Assembly (NCBI GenBank): GCA_002898535.1 | Contig: BEHN01000006.1 | Location: forward strand, 56,161-120,160 | Direction of reading: 5' to 3' | Length of the DNA stretch: 64,000 nucleotides | From: a bacterium HR11 | GTDB taxonomy: Bacteria > Acidobacteriota > HRBIN11 | Shown: piece after piece, positions 37,290-45,865 of the stretch | Position numbering within the stretch: the stretch's first letter is position 1 | Layout: every line of letters starts with the position of its first letter | Translations under genes and position numbers: made by a program | The notes under the pieces: generated by a model | The model's input: the letters and a program-made list of their open reading frames with translations, nothing else | The model's database searches: none | Told to the model about the DNA's origin: nothing

Positions 37290-38321
37290 TCACACCGGCC
37301 CCGGGGCGATGTCCCGGGCCCACGTCCGGCAGGCCGTGTACCAATCGACCAGTCGCCGGAAGCCCTCTTCCAGCGAAACCTCCGGCGCCCACCCCAGGAG
37401 GCGGCGGGCCTTCGTGATGTCCGCCCAGGTCGCCGGCATGTCCGCCGGATGTGGGGGCCGGTACTCGACCCGGGCCGGTCGGCCGACCAGCCGTTCGACG
37501 AGGCGGACGACCTCCATCAGGGGGACCGGCTGATCGGAGCCCAGATTGATGATTTCGAATTTTGGATTACGGACTTCGGATTGTAAAAACGAGAGGGCGG
37601 CGAGGGTCCCCCGGGCGATGTCGTCCACGTACGTGAAGTCCCGCTGTTGGCGGCCGTCCCCGTAGATGACGACGGGGCGGCCCTCGACGACCCACTGGAC
37701 GAACCGGAAGGGACTCATGTCGGGCCGACCGGCCGGGCCGTAAACGGTAAAGTACCGCAGGACGGCCACGTTCAGGCCGTGCAGGTAGTGATAGGTATAG
37801 CACAGCGTCTCGGCCGCCTTCTTGGAGGCCGCATAGGGCGACAGCGGGCCGTCCGTGTCGGCTTCCTCCCGGAAAGGAAGCGGGTTCCGGACCCCGTAGA
37901 GGCTCGACGTGGAGGCCAGGATGAACGTGCGCACGCCGGCCGCCCGACAGGCCTCCAACAGGTTCAGGGTCCCCGTCACGTTCGTCTCGTAGTACACCCA
38001 CGGGTCGAGGACCGACGGCCGCACGCCGGCCCGGGCCGCTAAGTTGAGGACAGCGTCGAAGGGAGGATGGGTGTTCGGTGTCGAGGGTTCCGAGGCCGAA
38101 GAAGCAAATAAGCGGGCGAGGGCCGAACGGTCGGTGACGTCCAAGACGTGAAATTCAAAGTCCGGATGCGGCCGGAGCTGGTCGAGGCGCCAGTACTTGA
38201 GACGGACGTCGTAGGCGTCGTTGAGGTTATCGACGCCGACGACCCGATGGCCGGCCTGCAAGAGGTATTCAGCCACCTTCCAACCGATGAAGCCCGCACA
38301 ACCGGTCACGAGGACTCGCAT
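37290..38321 (-). CDS. NAD-dependent sugar-nucleotide epimerase (UDP-glucuronate 4-epimerase-like)
   Basis: 343 residues of the extended SDR family: GCAGFIGWKVAEYL (Rossmann GxxGxxG), GVDNLNDAYDVRLK (typical of UDP-glucuronate epimerases), LAARAGVRPSVLDP, STSSLYG, the Tyr-Lys pair in SPYAASKKAAE, YFTVYGPAGRPDMSPFRF and YGDGRQQRDFTYVDDIARG. It would supply galacturonate-type donors for polysaccharides. Two loops carry extra residues encoded by 7-nt repeat: SASEPSTPNTHPPF before the FDAVLNLAA strand, and FLQSEVRNPKFEI before INLGS. Both are in frame and the catalytic motifs are intact. Confidence 0.88.
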   Translation of the reverse strand: MRVLVTGCAGFIGWKVAEYLLQAGHRVVGVDNLNDAYDVRLKYWRLDQLRPHPDFEFHVLDVTDRSALARLFASSASEPSTPNTHPPFDAVLNLAARAGVRPSVLDPWVYYETNVTGTLNLLEACRAAGVRTFILASTSSLYGVRNPLPFREEADTDGPLSPYAASKKAAETLCYTYHYLHGLNVAVLRYFTVYGPAGRPDMSPFRFVQWVVEGRPVVIYGDGRQQRDFTYVDDIARGTLAALSFLQSEVRNPKFEIINLGSDQPVPLMEVVRLVERLVGRPARVEYRPPHPADMPATWADITKARRLLGWAPEVSLEEGFRRLVDWYTACRTWARDIAPGPV

Positions 38322-38350
38322 AGGAACGACTCAGCGCTCCCGCAGGGGGA

Positions 38351-38388
38351 AGGATGCAGGATACAGGAGGCCGGAGGCAAGATGCAAG
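38351..38388. repeat. 7-nt array (GATGCAG/GATACAG/GATGCAA)
   Basis: Short array of the same type as 31746-31812, immediately upstream of the epimerase start and before TIR copy A6. Confidence 0.7.
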
Positions 38389-38416
38389 GAGTGACGAAGG
38401 GACGAAGTGTTTAGCT

Positions 38417-38813
38417 TAACAGAGCGGTTCGGGCGGTGAGAAGTGAGATGGAGAGCGGAAAGGGCACCTCCACGGAAGCACGATGTTTCAAGTATTCGGC
38501 AGATGGGCAGGTGGGCAGATGGGCAGGTCGGCCGATGGGCCGGTCGGGCGACGGGCGTCTGTCCCCGGCCCACCGGCCGTCATGCCGGTGGCTTCCGTAG
38601 AGAGCCCGCCGTCCTGCGGGCGTCATCCTCATTAAACCGCCCGTCCTGGCCGGGTCGATCCCCTCTGAACACCGCCCGTCATGGCGGTGGCATCCCCTCC
38701 GAACACCGCCAGGGATGGCGGTGGCATCCTTAACAAGCTTGAAAAATCGAGATCGCCGGGCCACCGTTTTCCCGGATGGGAACCGCATTTCTCCCAACCG
38801 AACAGCTCTGTTA
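38417..38813. repeat. TIR element copy A6 (blocks gamma-delta, hairpin-array core)
   Basis: Outer ends TAACAGAGCGGTTCGG and CCGAACAGCTCTGTTA. The left subterminal block is the GGGCACCTCCACGGAAGCAC type (gamma), the right the CCGTTTTCCCGGATGGGAAC type (delta). The inner repeats are GTTTCAAG and CTTGAAAAA. The core holds a few 8-nt GGCAGATG units followed by five hairpins (38571-38723). The right TA (38812-38813) is shared with the next copy. Confidence 0.85.
38571..38723. repeat. covarying hairpin array D1
   Basis: Successive hairpins CACCGGC/GCCGGTG, GCCCGC/GCGGGC, an imperfect ACCGCC/GGCCGGGT, CACCGCC/GGCGGTG and CACCGCC/GGCGGTG. Each has a 6-nt loop (CGTCAT, CGTCCT, CGTCCT, CGTCAT, AGGGAT) and units are separated by about 13-17 bases such as GCTTCCGTAGA. 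Confidence 0.8.
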
Positions 38814-38990
38814 ACAGAGTCGTTCGGTTCGTGAAAACCCGCAGGGATTCGGCCTGATTGGCTCATGGGACTATGAGCCATGAGCTATGACCCATGAGCT
38901 AATATGATCCATGAGCCCACATGAGCCATGAACCATGAGCTATGAGCTATGAGCCAATACGGCTATGAGCCCATAGGGGCCATGAACCAT
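38812..38990. repeat. partial TIR element A7 (beta end) with ATGAGCC-type core
   Basis: Starts at the TA shared with A6 (TAACAGAGTCGTTCGGTTCG), runs through a truncated beta block (AAAACCCGCAGGGATTCGGC) and switches to a long ATGAGCC/TATGAGC array. No right-hand terminal repeat is found before the next gene; a CTCGTCACTTCATCACTCCG tail follows (about 39001-39030). Confidence 0.75.
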
Positions 38991-39089
38991 CCATCACCCT
39001 GGCTCGTCACTTCATCACTCCGTCACTCCCTATTGCCCCGGCCCGCCCGATGGGCTACCATGAAGTCGGGAGCGCCACGGAGGAGCCTC

Positions 39090-40328
39090 ATGGTCGATGT
39101 GTATGACCTGATCTACGATTGGAATCGGGCCGACGACGAGCCCCCGGGCCCGAAGAGGCGCATTCAACTGGACGACGAAACCCTGCGGGACGGCCTCCAG
39201 AGTCCTTCCGTCCTCAACCCCCCCATCGAGGCGAAAATCCGCATCCTCCATCTCATGGACGCCCTGGGGATCGACACGGCCGACGTCGGTCAGCCGGCGG
39301 CGGGCCCCCGGGAGTATGAGCACACCCTGCGGCTCGCCCAGGAGACCGTCACGGCGGGCCTGCGTCTCGTCCCGAACTGCGCGGCCCGGACGGTCGTCGG
39401 GGACATCCAGCCCATCGTGGACATCGCCGAGCGCATCGGGCGTCCCGTCGAGGCCTGCGTGTACATCGGCTCCAGCCCCCTCCGCATGGACGTCGAGGGC
39501 TGGACGCTGGACTTTCTCCTCCGGCGGGTCGAGGAGGCCGTGACCTTCGCCGTCCGCCACGGCCTGCCCGTGATGTTCGTCACGGAGGACACGACCCGGG
39601 CCCACCCGGAGACGCTGACGAAGCTGTACACGGCGGCCATCCACTGCGGCGCCCAGGCCGTCTGCATCGCCGACACGGTCGGTCACGCGACCCCCCGGGG
39701 GGCTTACCGGGTGACCCGCTTCATCCGGGAACTCTGCGACCGCACGGCCCCCGGCGTCCGCGTCGACTGGCACGGCCACCGGGACCGGGGCCTGGACGTC
39801 GCCAACGTCCTGGCCGCCGTCGAGGCCGGGGCCGACCGCGTCCACGGGGCGGCCATCGGCATCGGCGAGCGGGCCGGCAACGCCCCGATGGAGCTCATCC
39901 TCGTCAACTTGAAGCTCCTGGGCTACATCGACAACGACCTGTCCCGTCTGCCGGAGTACTGCGAGGCCGTCTCCCGGGCCGTCGGCGTCCCCATCCCCCA
40001 CAACTATCCGGTCGTCGGCCGGGACGCCTTCCGGACGGCCACGGGCGTCCATGCGGCGGCCGTCATCAAGGCCCTCCGCCGGGGCGACGTCCACCTGGCC
40101 AACATGGTGTACTCGGGCGTGCCCGCCCATCTGTTCGGCCTCCGGCAGGTCATCGAGGTCGGCCCCTTGAGCGGCAAGTCCAACGTCGTCTACTGGCTCG
40201 AGTCCCACGGGTACCCCGTGACCGATGAGCTCGTCGAGCGCATCTTCGAGTACGCCAAGCGGTCGGACCACATCCTGACGGACGCCGAAATCGAACAGGT
40301 CATCGCCGCGACGGCGGCGCCGGCGTGA
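39090..40328 (+). CDS. 2-isopropylmalate/homocitrate synthase family protein (DRE-TIM)
   Basis: 412 residues. The HMGL-like TIM barrel shows IQLDDETLRDGLQSP (D-E/D-T-L-R-D-G), VEACVYIGSSPLRM, FVTEDTTRAHPETL, IADTVGHATPRGA, the metal-binding HGHRDRGLDVANVLAA and GAAIGIGERAGNAPME, then DVHLANMVYSGVPAHLFG and GPLSGKSNVVYWL. Such enzymes condense acetyl-CoA with a 2-oxoacid. The roughly 110-residue LeuA regulatory domain is absent, so leucine feedback is not expected. HxHRD replaces the usual HxHND of LeuA, so substrate is uncertain. GGAGG at about 39079 supports the ATG at 39090. A Rieske gene follows after 6 bp. Confidence 0.82.
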   Translation: MVDVYDLIYDWNRADDEPPGPKRRIQLDDETLRDGLQSPSVLNPPIEAKIRILHLMDALGIDTADVGQPAAGPREYEHTLRLAQETVTAGLRLVPNCAARTVVGDIQPIVDIAERIGRPVEACVYIGSSPLRMDVEGWTLDFLLRRVEEAVTFAVRHGLPVMFVTEDTTRAHPETLTKLYTAAIHCGAQAVCIADTVGHATPRGAYRVTRFIRELCDRTAPGVRVDWHGHRDRGLDVANVLAAVEAGADRVHGAAIGIGERAGNAPMELILVNLKLLGYIDNDLSRLPEYCEAVSRAVGVPIPHNYPVVGRDAFRTATGVHAAAVIKALRRGDVHLANMVYSGVPAHLFGLRQVIEVGPLSGKSNVVYWLESHGYPVTDELVERIFEYAKRSDHILTDAEIEQVIAATAAPA

Positions 40329-40334
40329 CCCGAC

Positions 40335-40688
40335 ATGGCGTGGCGGCGGGTCGGTCGGCCGGAGGACTTTCCGGAGGGTCGGGGCCGGCCGGTCTTCTAC
40401 GGGCAGTGGCGTATCGCCGTGTTTCGGGTGGGCGGCCGCCTCTACGCCGTCGGTCACGACTGCCCCCACCAGGGCGGTCCCCTATCCCAGGGCCGTTTGG
40501 TCGAGGGCCCCTGCGTCGTGTGCCCCCTCCACGGATGGACTTTTGACCTGCGGACGGGCCGGTCGGTCAACGTCCCCGGCGCCTCGGTCCCGACGTTGCC
40601 CGTCGAGACCCGGGCCGACGGCGTGTACGTCTGGATTCCAGAGTCGGCGCCGGAGACGGGGGATGAAAGGTCGGGTCCGTCCGTCTGA
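40335..40688 (+). CDS. Rieske [2Fe-2S] ferredoxin-like protein
   Basis: 117 residues, a single soluble Rieske domain. Cluster ligands are in DCPHQGGPLSQG and VVCPLHGWTFDL (C-x-H ... C-x2-H), followed by PVETRADGVYVWIP. No membrane anchor, so it is like NirD or dioxygenase-type ferredoxins rather than the bc1 protein. It starts 6 bp after the isopropylmalate-synthase-like gene, so they form an operon. What it reduces is unknown. An inverted hairpin GCCGGCATGACGGCCGGC sits right after the stop (40691-40708). Confidence 0.88.
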   Translation: MAWRRVGRPEDFPEGRGRPVFYGQWRIAVFRVGGRLYAVGHDCPHQGGPLSQGRLVEGPCVVCPLHGWTFDLRTGRSVNVPGASVPTLPVETRADGVYVWIPESAPETGDERSGPSV

Positions 40689-40690
40689 AC

Positions 40691-40708
40691 GCCGGCATGA
40701 CGGCCGGC
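40691..40708. repeat. single family D hairpin, inverted
   Basis: GCCGGC-ATGACG-GCCGGC is the reverse complement of a family D unit with loop CGTCAT. It lies 3 bp after the Rieske stop codon and could act as a transcript-end structure. Confidence 0.6.
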
Positions 40709-40712
40709 TCTA

Positions 40713-41023
40713 TTCACAGAGCCGTCCGGTTCGTGAAAACCCGCATGGATTCAGCCTGATTGGCTCATGGCTCATAGCCGCCCTGGCTCATGGGTCATAG
40801 CTCATGGCTCATAGTCCCATGAGCTATCAGCCATGAGCCATGAGCCCATAGGGGCCATCCGCCATGACCCATGAGCCAACAGGGGCCATGAGCTATGAGC
40901 CCATAGCGGCTATGAACCCTCCATCACCCTGGCTCGTCACTCCGTCCCTTTGAAACATCGTGCTTCCCGGGCGTTGGGCAAGGTGGTTCCGACGCCATTC
41001 TCACGAACCGAACGGCTCTGTTA
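40713..41023. repeat. TIR element copy A8 (blocks beta-alpha, ATGAGCC-type core)
   Basis: The left end is degenerate (TTCACAGAGCCGTCCGG) with a truncated beta block, and the core is a family B array (about 40757-40920). A CCTGGCTCGTCACTCCG tail follows, then the alpha block reversed, then CGAACCGAACGGCTCTGTTA. Its right TA lies within the TAA stop of the hybrid kinase gene (41021-41023, minus strand). Confidence 0.85.
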
Positions 41024-44000
41024 CGTCTTCCGGGACGCCAACCGGGCGAAGAGGGCCTTCAGCTCCCGCCAGACCGGAGGTTTCCCCAGGGCGGCATCCG
41101 CCTCCCGAGGCTTGGCCTCCGGCCCCCACCCTGTCAGGACGACGACGGACGTCGAAGGCCGCACGGCCTTCACCCGCCGGACGACCTCGGCCCCCGTCAC
41201 GCCCGGCATCCCCAGGTCCGTCAGGACCACGTCATACGGCTCACCCCGCTGGATGGCCTCCTCAAATAGACGCAGGCCCTGGGCCCCGCTCTCGGCGACC
41301 GTCACCCGGTGCCCCATCTCCTGGATCATGACCCCCAGGACCTGCCGGACCCGGGGGTCGTCGTCGACCAGCAAGACCTGCAGGGGCGCGGTCGGCGTCT
41401 CTGGACTCTCAGCCTCGGCCTTCCACTCGACGGTCCGAATCGGAAAGATCAGCCGGGCCGTCGTCCCCCGTCCCGGTTCGCTCTCCAGCTCGAGGCCCCC
41501 GTCGTGCCGCCGCATCGTCCCGTAGACCATCGCCAGCCCCAGGCCGCTCCCCCGCTCCCCCTTCGTCGTGAAAAAGGGCTCGACGGCCCGCCGCTTCGTC
41601 TCCTCGTCCATCCCGACGCCCGTGTCGACGACCTCGACGACGGCCCACTCGCCCTGCTGGCGGGTCCGCAGGACGATGCGGCCCCTCGCCTCCCCCTTGG
41701 CTAAGACGGCGTCCACGGCGTTAAACACCAGGTTCGTCAGGGCCTCCCGGACCTCGGCCCCGTCGGCCGCCGTCGGCGGCAGGTCCTCGGCCAGGTCCAT
41801 CTCGACGTCGACGGTCACCCCCTCTCGTTGAGGCATGTCGTACCAACGGGGCCGGGTCAGCTCGACGACCCGCCGCACGGCCTCGTTCAGGTCGACCATC
41901 TCTAAAGCCTCCTCCGGCCCCCGGGGCCGATAGAAGGCCCGCAGACGCTCGACGATACGGACGATGTCGGCGGCCGCCTCCGAAAGCCGCCGGGCCCGCT
42001 CCCGGACCTGTTCGTCCCTATGCTGTTCTAACAGCTCGGCGTACCCCACGATGGGCACCAGGGCGTTGTTGATGTCATGAACGATGCCGCTGGCCATTTC
42101 CCCCAACGCCCGAAGCCGCTCCTGCTGGAGCAGGGCCGTCTGCGCCTGCTGGAGGTCCCGATACGCCCGCTCCAGGTCCGCAAACAGCCGGGCGTTCCGA
42201 AAGGCCACGGCCAGATGGTCGGCCAGGGCCGTGAGAAAGGCCTCGTCGGCCGCCGTAAAGGCCCGGGGTGCCGTCCGACCCACGTGCAGAATGCCCAGGA
42301 GGTTCCCCTCCGAGACGATGGGCACCAGCAGGGCCGACCGCAGGCCGGCCGCCCGGACCAGGCGCTGAAAGTAGGCCTCCGCCAACGCCTCCAGGTCGTC
42401 CAGCCGAAGCGCCTGCCCTTGCTTCAGGTCGCCCAGCCAGCGAAACCGACCGGCCTCGACGACCGACCCGACGTCCATTCCCAGAGCTACCGCTACCGGC
42501 CGGGCCACCTCGTTGTACCCTTCCAGGACCAGGACGTCGGCGGCCCCGTCGTAGCTGAACACGGCCAGGGCCGTCCCCGGCAAGGCCTGCTCCAGACCCA
42601 GCAGGGCGGTCTCGATGATGCCCCGCCGGTCGAGCCGCTCATCGGCGGCCCGGACGATGCGATGAAGAGCTTCCGACTGGTCGGCCCGCCGACGGACTTC
42701 GGTCAGCAGACGCACGACCGCAAGGCTCGCCCCGATGTAGCCCGCGAAATTGTCGATCATCTCCCGCTGGAGAGCCGGGAAGGCACCGGGTTCGTCGGCC
42801 ATCAGGACGATGACGCCGAACAGCTGGTCTCCGAACCTGACGGGCGCCAGGTAGGCCGACCGCAGGGGTCGGGCGGCGTCGTAGGCGAAGCCCCGCCAGC
42901 GGGGCTCCCGGGCCGTGTCGGGCACGTAGACCGACCGCCCCTCGGCGGCGACCCGGCCGACCAGGCCCTCCCCGAGCCGAACGACGCTCCCCGGTTCGGC
43001 CGTCACGGACGCCAGCCGGTCGGCGGCAAAGCCTACGCATGCCCGCAGGCGCAGGACGCCGGCCGATTCGTCGTACCCGTAAAAGTCTGCATGTTCGACG
43101 CCCAGGGCGGCCTGAAGTTCTTGCAGGACCCGCTCGGCGACCGCCTCCGGCGCCGACAGGGCGATGCGGATCTGGGCCGCCAGCGTGTGTTCAGCCGAAC
43201 GCAGACGCTGGACCGCCTCATGGAACATGCGTGCGTTATCGATGGCGATGGCCGCCTGGCCGGCCAGGGTCTGAAAAAACGTCACGTCCTCATCGCTGAA
43301 GACCCGGGGCGTCGTCGTGAACATGTGGAGGATGCCGATGGTCACCCCCTGGGCGACCAGGGGCACGCCTACGTAGGAGAAGAGCCGTTCGCCGCGAAGG
43401 ACCTCCCGGTACGTCTGGAGGCGGGGGTCCTGAGTGACGTCGTAAATGATGACGGGTTCCTGCCGCTCCACAAACCAGTGAAGCAGGCTATCGGCCACCT
43501 CGAAGGCCGGCTCCTCGACGACCCGCCCGTTGGGAAGTCGCATGAGAAACACCCGGAAGCGGGTCCGTGTCTCGTCCAGGAGACTCACGGCCACGGCCTC
43601 GGCCCCCATCTCGGCCGGGATCCCCGCCAGGACGGCCTCCAAGACCTCCCGCAGGTTCAGCTTCTGGATGATGGCCCGGTCGATCTCCCGTAGGACCATC
43701 AGGCGCCGGAGCCGCTCCTCGGCCGACCGCCGGAGCCGGGCGTGCCAGACGGCCAGGGCCACCTGGCGGCTGACGTCCCACAGGGCCCGGACGTCCTCTT
43801 CGCGCAGGGCCTCATACCGACGGCTCCCCAGCATGAGGGTCCCCAGCCACTCGCCCGTGGGGAGCTCGAGGGGCACAGCGGCCCATGCCTGGATGCCTTC
43901 CCGCTTGGCGAAGTCCGGCGTGCGGCCCGCCTCGCTCAGGCGCTCGTGGACGACCTGAGCGGTCCGCATCCAGTCAGGCGCTTCGGCGACCGGAAAGACC

Positions 44001-45028
44001 TGCACGTGGGCCCGAAACTCGTCCGACATCCCCCGCCACGCCCGCAGGACGACCTTGTCGTCCATGACGAGATGGATACCCCCGATTTCGGTCCCCATCG
44101 ACTCCAGGACGGCATCCAGGATGCGGTTCAGCCGTTCGTCCAGGTCGGCCGCCTCCAGGGTGGCCGAAAGAATCCGGCTCCGCATCTCCAGGTGACGCTC
44201 GTGCCGCCGCAAGGCCTCCTGCATCCGGACCCGTTCCGTCACGTCCTCGCCGATAGCGACAAAGTGGGTGATCCGGCCCTCGGCGTCCCGCACGGGGGCG
44301 ATGGTCCGCTCGTCGTAGTACAGCGTCCCGTCTTTCCGGCGGTTGATAAAGACGCCCCGCCAGACCTGACCCGCCAGGATGTGCGACCAGAAGCGTTCGT
44401 AGAACTCTCGCGGATGGATGCCCGACTTCAGGATGCGGGGATTCTGTCCGACGGCCTCTTCCGCCGTATAGCCCGTCGTGGCCGTGAAGGCCGGGTTTAC
44501 CCAAAGGATCGTGCCGTTCACGTCCGTGATGAACACGGCCTCGCCGGCGTGCTCAAAGGCCATCCGGAGGAGCTCCAGCCGCTCCAGATATGCCTGCGCC
44601 TGGGCCTCGGCCGACACCTGGGCGGTGATGTCCCGGGCCATCCCGATGATGACCTGGGGGCGACCCCGCTCGTCCCGCACGAGGCCTACGCTCAGCAGGG
44701 CCGGGACGACCTGTCCGTCCTTCCGGATGTACCGCTTGCGGAGAGTGTAACTGCTCCGCCGGCCCTTCAAGAGCTCCTGAAATAGCTCCCAATCGGCCGT
44801 CGCGTCCTCCGGGTGGGTGAACTCGGTGAAGCGCATGCGGCAAAGCTCGTCGGCCGTGTAGCCCAGCATGTCACAGAGGGCCTGATTGACCAGGACGGGC
44901 CGGCCCGTCCGGTCGACCAGGGCGATGGCGAGGGGGGCGTGTTCGAGGACTTTCCGAAGGATGGCCTCCGAAAGGCCTTCCGGGACGATACGTTCCGACT
45001 TCTCCTTTCTGGGGCGACGTTGCGCCAT
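41021..45028 (-). CDS. large soluble hybrid histidine kinase (PAS-PAS-GAF x4-HisKA-HATPase-REC)
   Basis: 1,335 residues, no membrane segment. Order: PAS 1 (about 20-140, VLEHAPLAIALVDRTG), PAS 2 (about 150-270, AGEAVFITDVNGTILWVNPAF), then four GAF-like domains (about 285-440, 450-620, 635-800 and 815-965). Next come a coiled linker, the H-box RLRALGEMASGIVHDINNAL, N-box LTNLVFNAVDAVL, G-boxes VVDTGVGMDEETK and GSGLGLAMVYGTMRRHDG, and a C-terminal receiver (VLLVDDDPRV; phospho-Asp in DVVLTDLGMPG). The REC lacks an output domain. The signal is unknown; GAF/PAS stacks suggest redox, light or small-ligand sensing. The TAA stop codon is provided by the end of TIR copy A8. Confidence 0.93.
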   Translation of the reverse strand: MAQRRPRKEKSERIVPEGLSEAILRKVLEHAPLAIALVDRTGRPVLVNQALCDMLGYTADELCRMRFTEFTHPEDATADWELFQELLKGRRSSYTLRKRYIRKDGQVVPALLSVGLVRDERGRPQVIIGMARDITAQVSAEAQAQAYLERLELLRMAFEHAGEAVFITDVNGTILWVNPAFTATTGYTAEEAVGQNPRILKSGIHPREFYERFWSHILAGQVWRGVFINRRKDGTLYYDERTIAPVRDAEGRITHFVAIGEDVTERVRMQEALRRHERHLEMRSRILSATLEAADLDERLNRILDAVLESMGTEIGGIHLVMDDKVVLRAWRGMSDEFRAHVQVFPVAEAPDWMRTAQVVHERLSEAGRTPDFAKREGIQAWAAVPLELPTGEWLGTLMLGSRRYEALREEDVRALWDVSRQVALAVWHARLRRSAEERLRRLMVLREIDRAIIQKLNLREVLEAVLAGIPAEMGAEAVAVSLLDETRTRFRVFLMRLPNGRVVEEPAFEVADSLLHWFVERQEPVIIYDVTQDPRLQTYREVLRGERLFSYVGVPLVAQGVTIGILHMFTTTPRVFSDEDVTFFQTLAGQAAIAIDNARMFHEAVQRLRSAEHTLAAQIRIALSAPEAVAERVLQELQAALGVEHADFYGYDESAGVLRLRACVGFAADRLASVTAEPGSVVRLGEGLVGRVAAEGRSVYVPDTAREPRWRGFAYDAARPLRSAYLAPVRFGDQLFGVIVLMADEPGAFPALQREMIDNFAGYIGASLAVVRLLTEVRRRADQSEALHRIVRAADERLDRRGIIETALLGLEQALPGTALAVFSYDGAADVLVLEGYNEVARPVAVALGMDVGSVVEAGRFRWLGDLKQGQALRLDDLEALAEAYFQRLVRAAGLRSALLVPIVSEGNLLGILHVGRTAPRAFTAADEAFLTALADHLAVAFRNARLFADLERAYRDLQQAQTALLQQERLRALGEMASGIVHDINNALVPIVGYAELLEQHRDEQVRERARRLSEAAADIVRIVERLRAFYRPRGPEEALEMVDLNEAVRRVVELTRPRWYDMPQREGVTVDVEMDLAEDLPPTAADGAEVREALTNLVFNAVDAVLAKGEARGRIVLRTRQQGEWAVVEVVDTGVGMDEETKRRAVEPFFTTKGERGSGLGLAMVYGTMRRHDGGLELESEPGRGTTARLIFPIRTVEWKAEAESPETPTAPLQVLLVDDDPRVRQVLGVMIQEMGHRVTVAESGAQGLRLFEEAIQRGEPYDVVLTDLGMPGVTGAEVVRRVKAVRPSTSVVVLTGWGPEAKPREADAALGKPPVWRELKALFARLASRKT

Positions 45029-45146
45029 ACAGCCAACCTCAGAGCCTGTTTCAAAGCTCTGGTCCCAGGTCCCAGGGTCCGAGAGACCGGAAAGCCAGGA
45101 ACTCGAGATCTTATTTTACAAGTTTACAAGAATGGGAGTGCTGGGT

Positions 45147-45464
45147 TAACAGAACCGTTCGGATCGGGAAAATCCTCATGAATTCAGCTTTTCCGATACT
45201 CTGAGAAGGACGATTTTTCAAGCATTCGGCCGATGGGCAGTCGGCAGGTCGGCCGATGGGCAGGTCGGGCGACTGGCGTCTATCCTCGGAACACCGGCCG
45301 TCATGCCGGTGGCTTCCGTAGAGAGCCCGCCGTCCTGCGGGCGTCCTCCTCATGGACCGCCCGTCATGGCCGGGTCATCCGGAGGCATCTTGAAAAATCG
45401 AGATCGCCGGGCCATCGTTTTCCCGGATGGGAACCGCATTGCTCCCAACCGAACGGCTCTGTTA
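45147..45464. repeat. TIR element copy A9 (blocks beta-delta, hairpin-array core)
   Basis: Left TAACAGAACCGTTCGG, right CCGAACGGCTCTGTTA, delta block on the right as in A6 but beta block on the left. The core has 8-nt GGCCGATG units and hairpin array D2 (about 45290-45380). The right TA is shared with A10. The 118 bp between it and the kinase start hold GGTCCCA-type units and no gene. Confidence 0.85.
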
Positions 45465-45797
45465 TCAGAGCGGTTCGGTCCGTGAGAATGGCGTCAAATC
45501 GACCTTTCCCACCGCCCGGGAAGCACGATTTTTCAAGGATACGGGATACGAGATGCGAGATGCGGGATCCCGAGGGGCTTTGGGCCTCGGTAACGGCTTT
45601 TCCCGTCCCGCGGCCCTATCTGCCGACTGCCGACCGGCCCATCTGCCGACCTGCCCATCTGCCTATCTGCCAACTGCCCATCTGCCAACCTGCCTATCTG
45701 CCAACTGCCCACCTGCTGAATACTTGAAACATCGTGCTTCCCGGGGGATGGGGAAGATTGTTCTGACACCATTCTCACGAACCGAAGGGCTCTGTTA
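45463..45797. repeat. TIR element copy A10 (blocks alpha-alpha)
   Basis: Begins TATCAGAGCGGTTCGG at the TA shared with A9 and ends AACCGAAGGGCTCTGTTA. Both subterminal blocks are of the alpha type (GAGAATGGCGTC and its reverse complement), so the whole ends are long inverted repeats. The core starts with a 7-nt GATACGG/GATACGA/GATGCGA array and continues with a long CATCTGCC/TATCTGCC 8-nt array. Confidence 0.85.
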
Positions 45798-45865
45798 TTG
45801 CACTCCGTGTTCCGCATCCTTATCCTGTACTCTTGTCTTTTACCTCCCCGGACAGGGCGGGGCCG

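Noticed and set aside
38949..39089. Longer start for the isopropylmalate-synthase-like gene
   Set aside because: The extra codons are ATGAGCC-type repeat and linker; GGAGG and homology support 39090.
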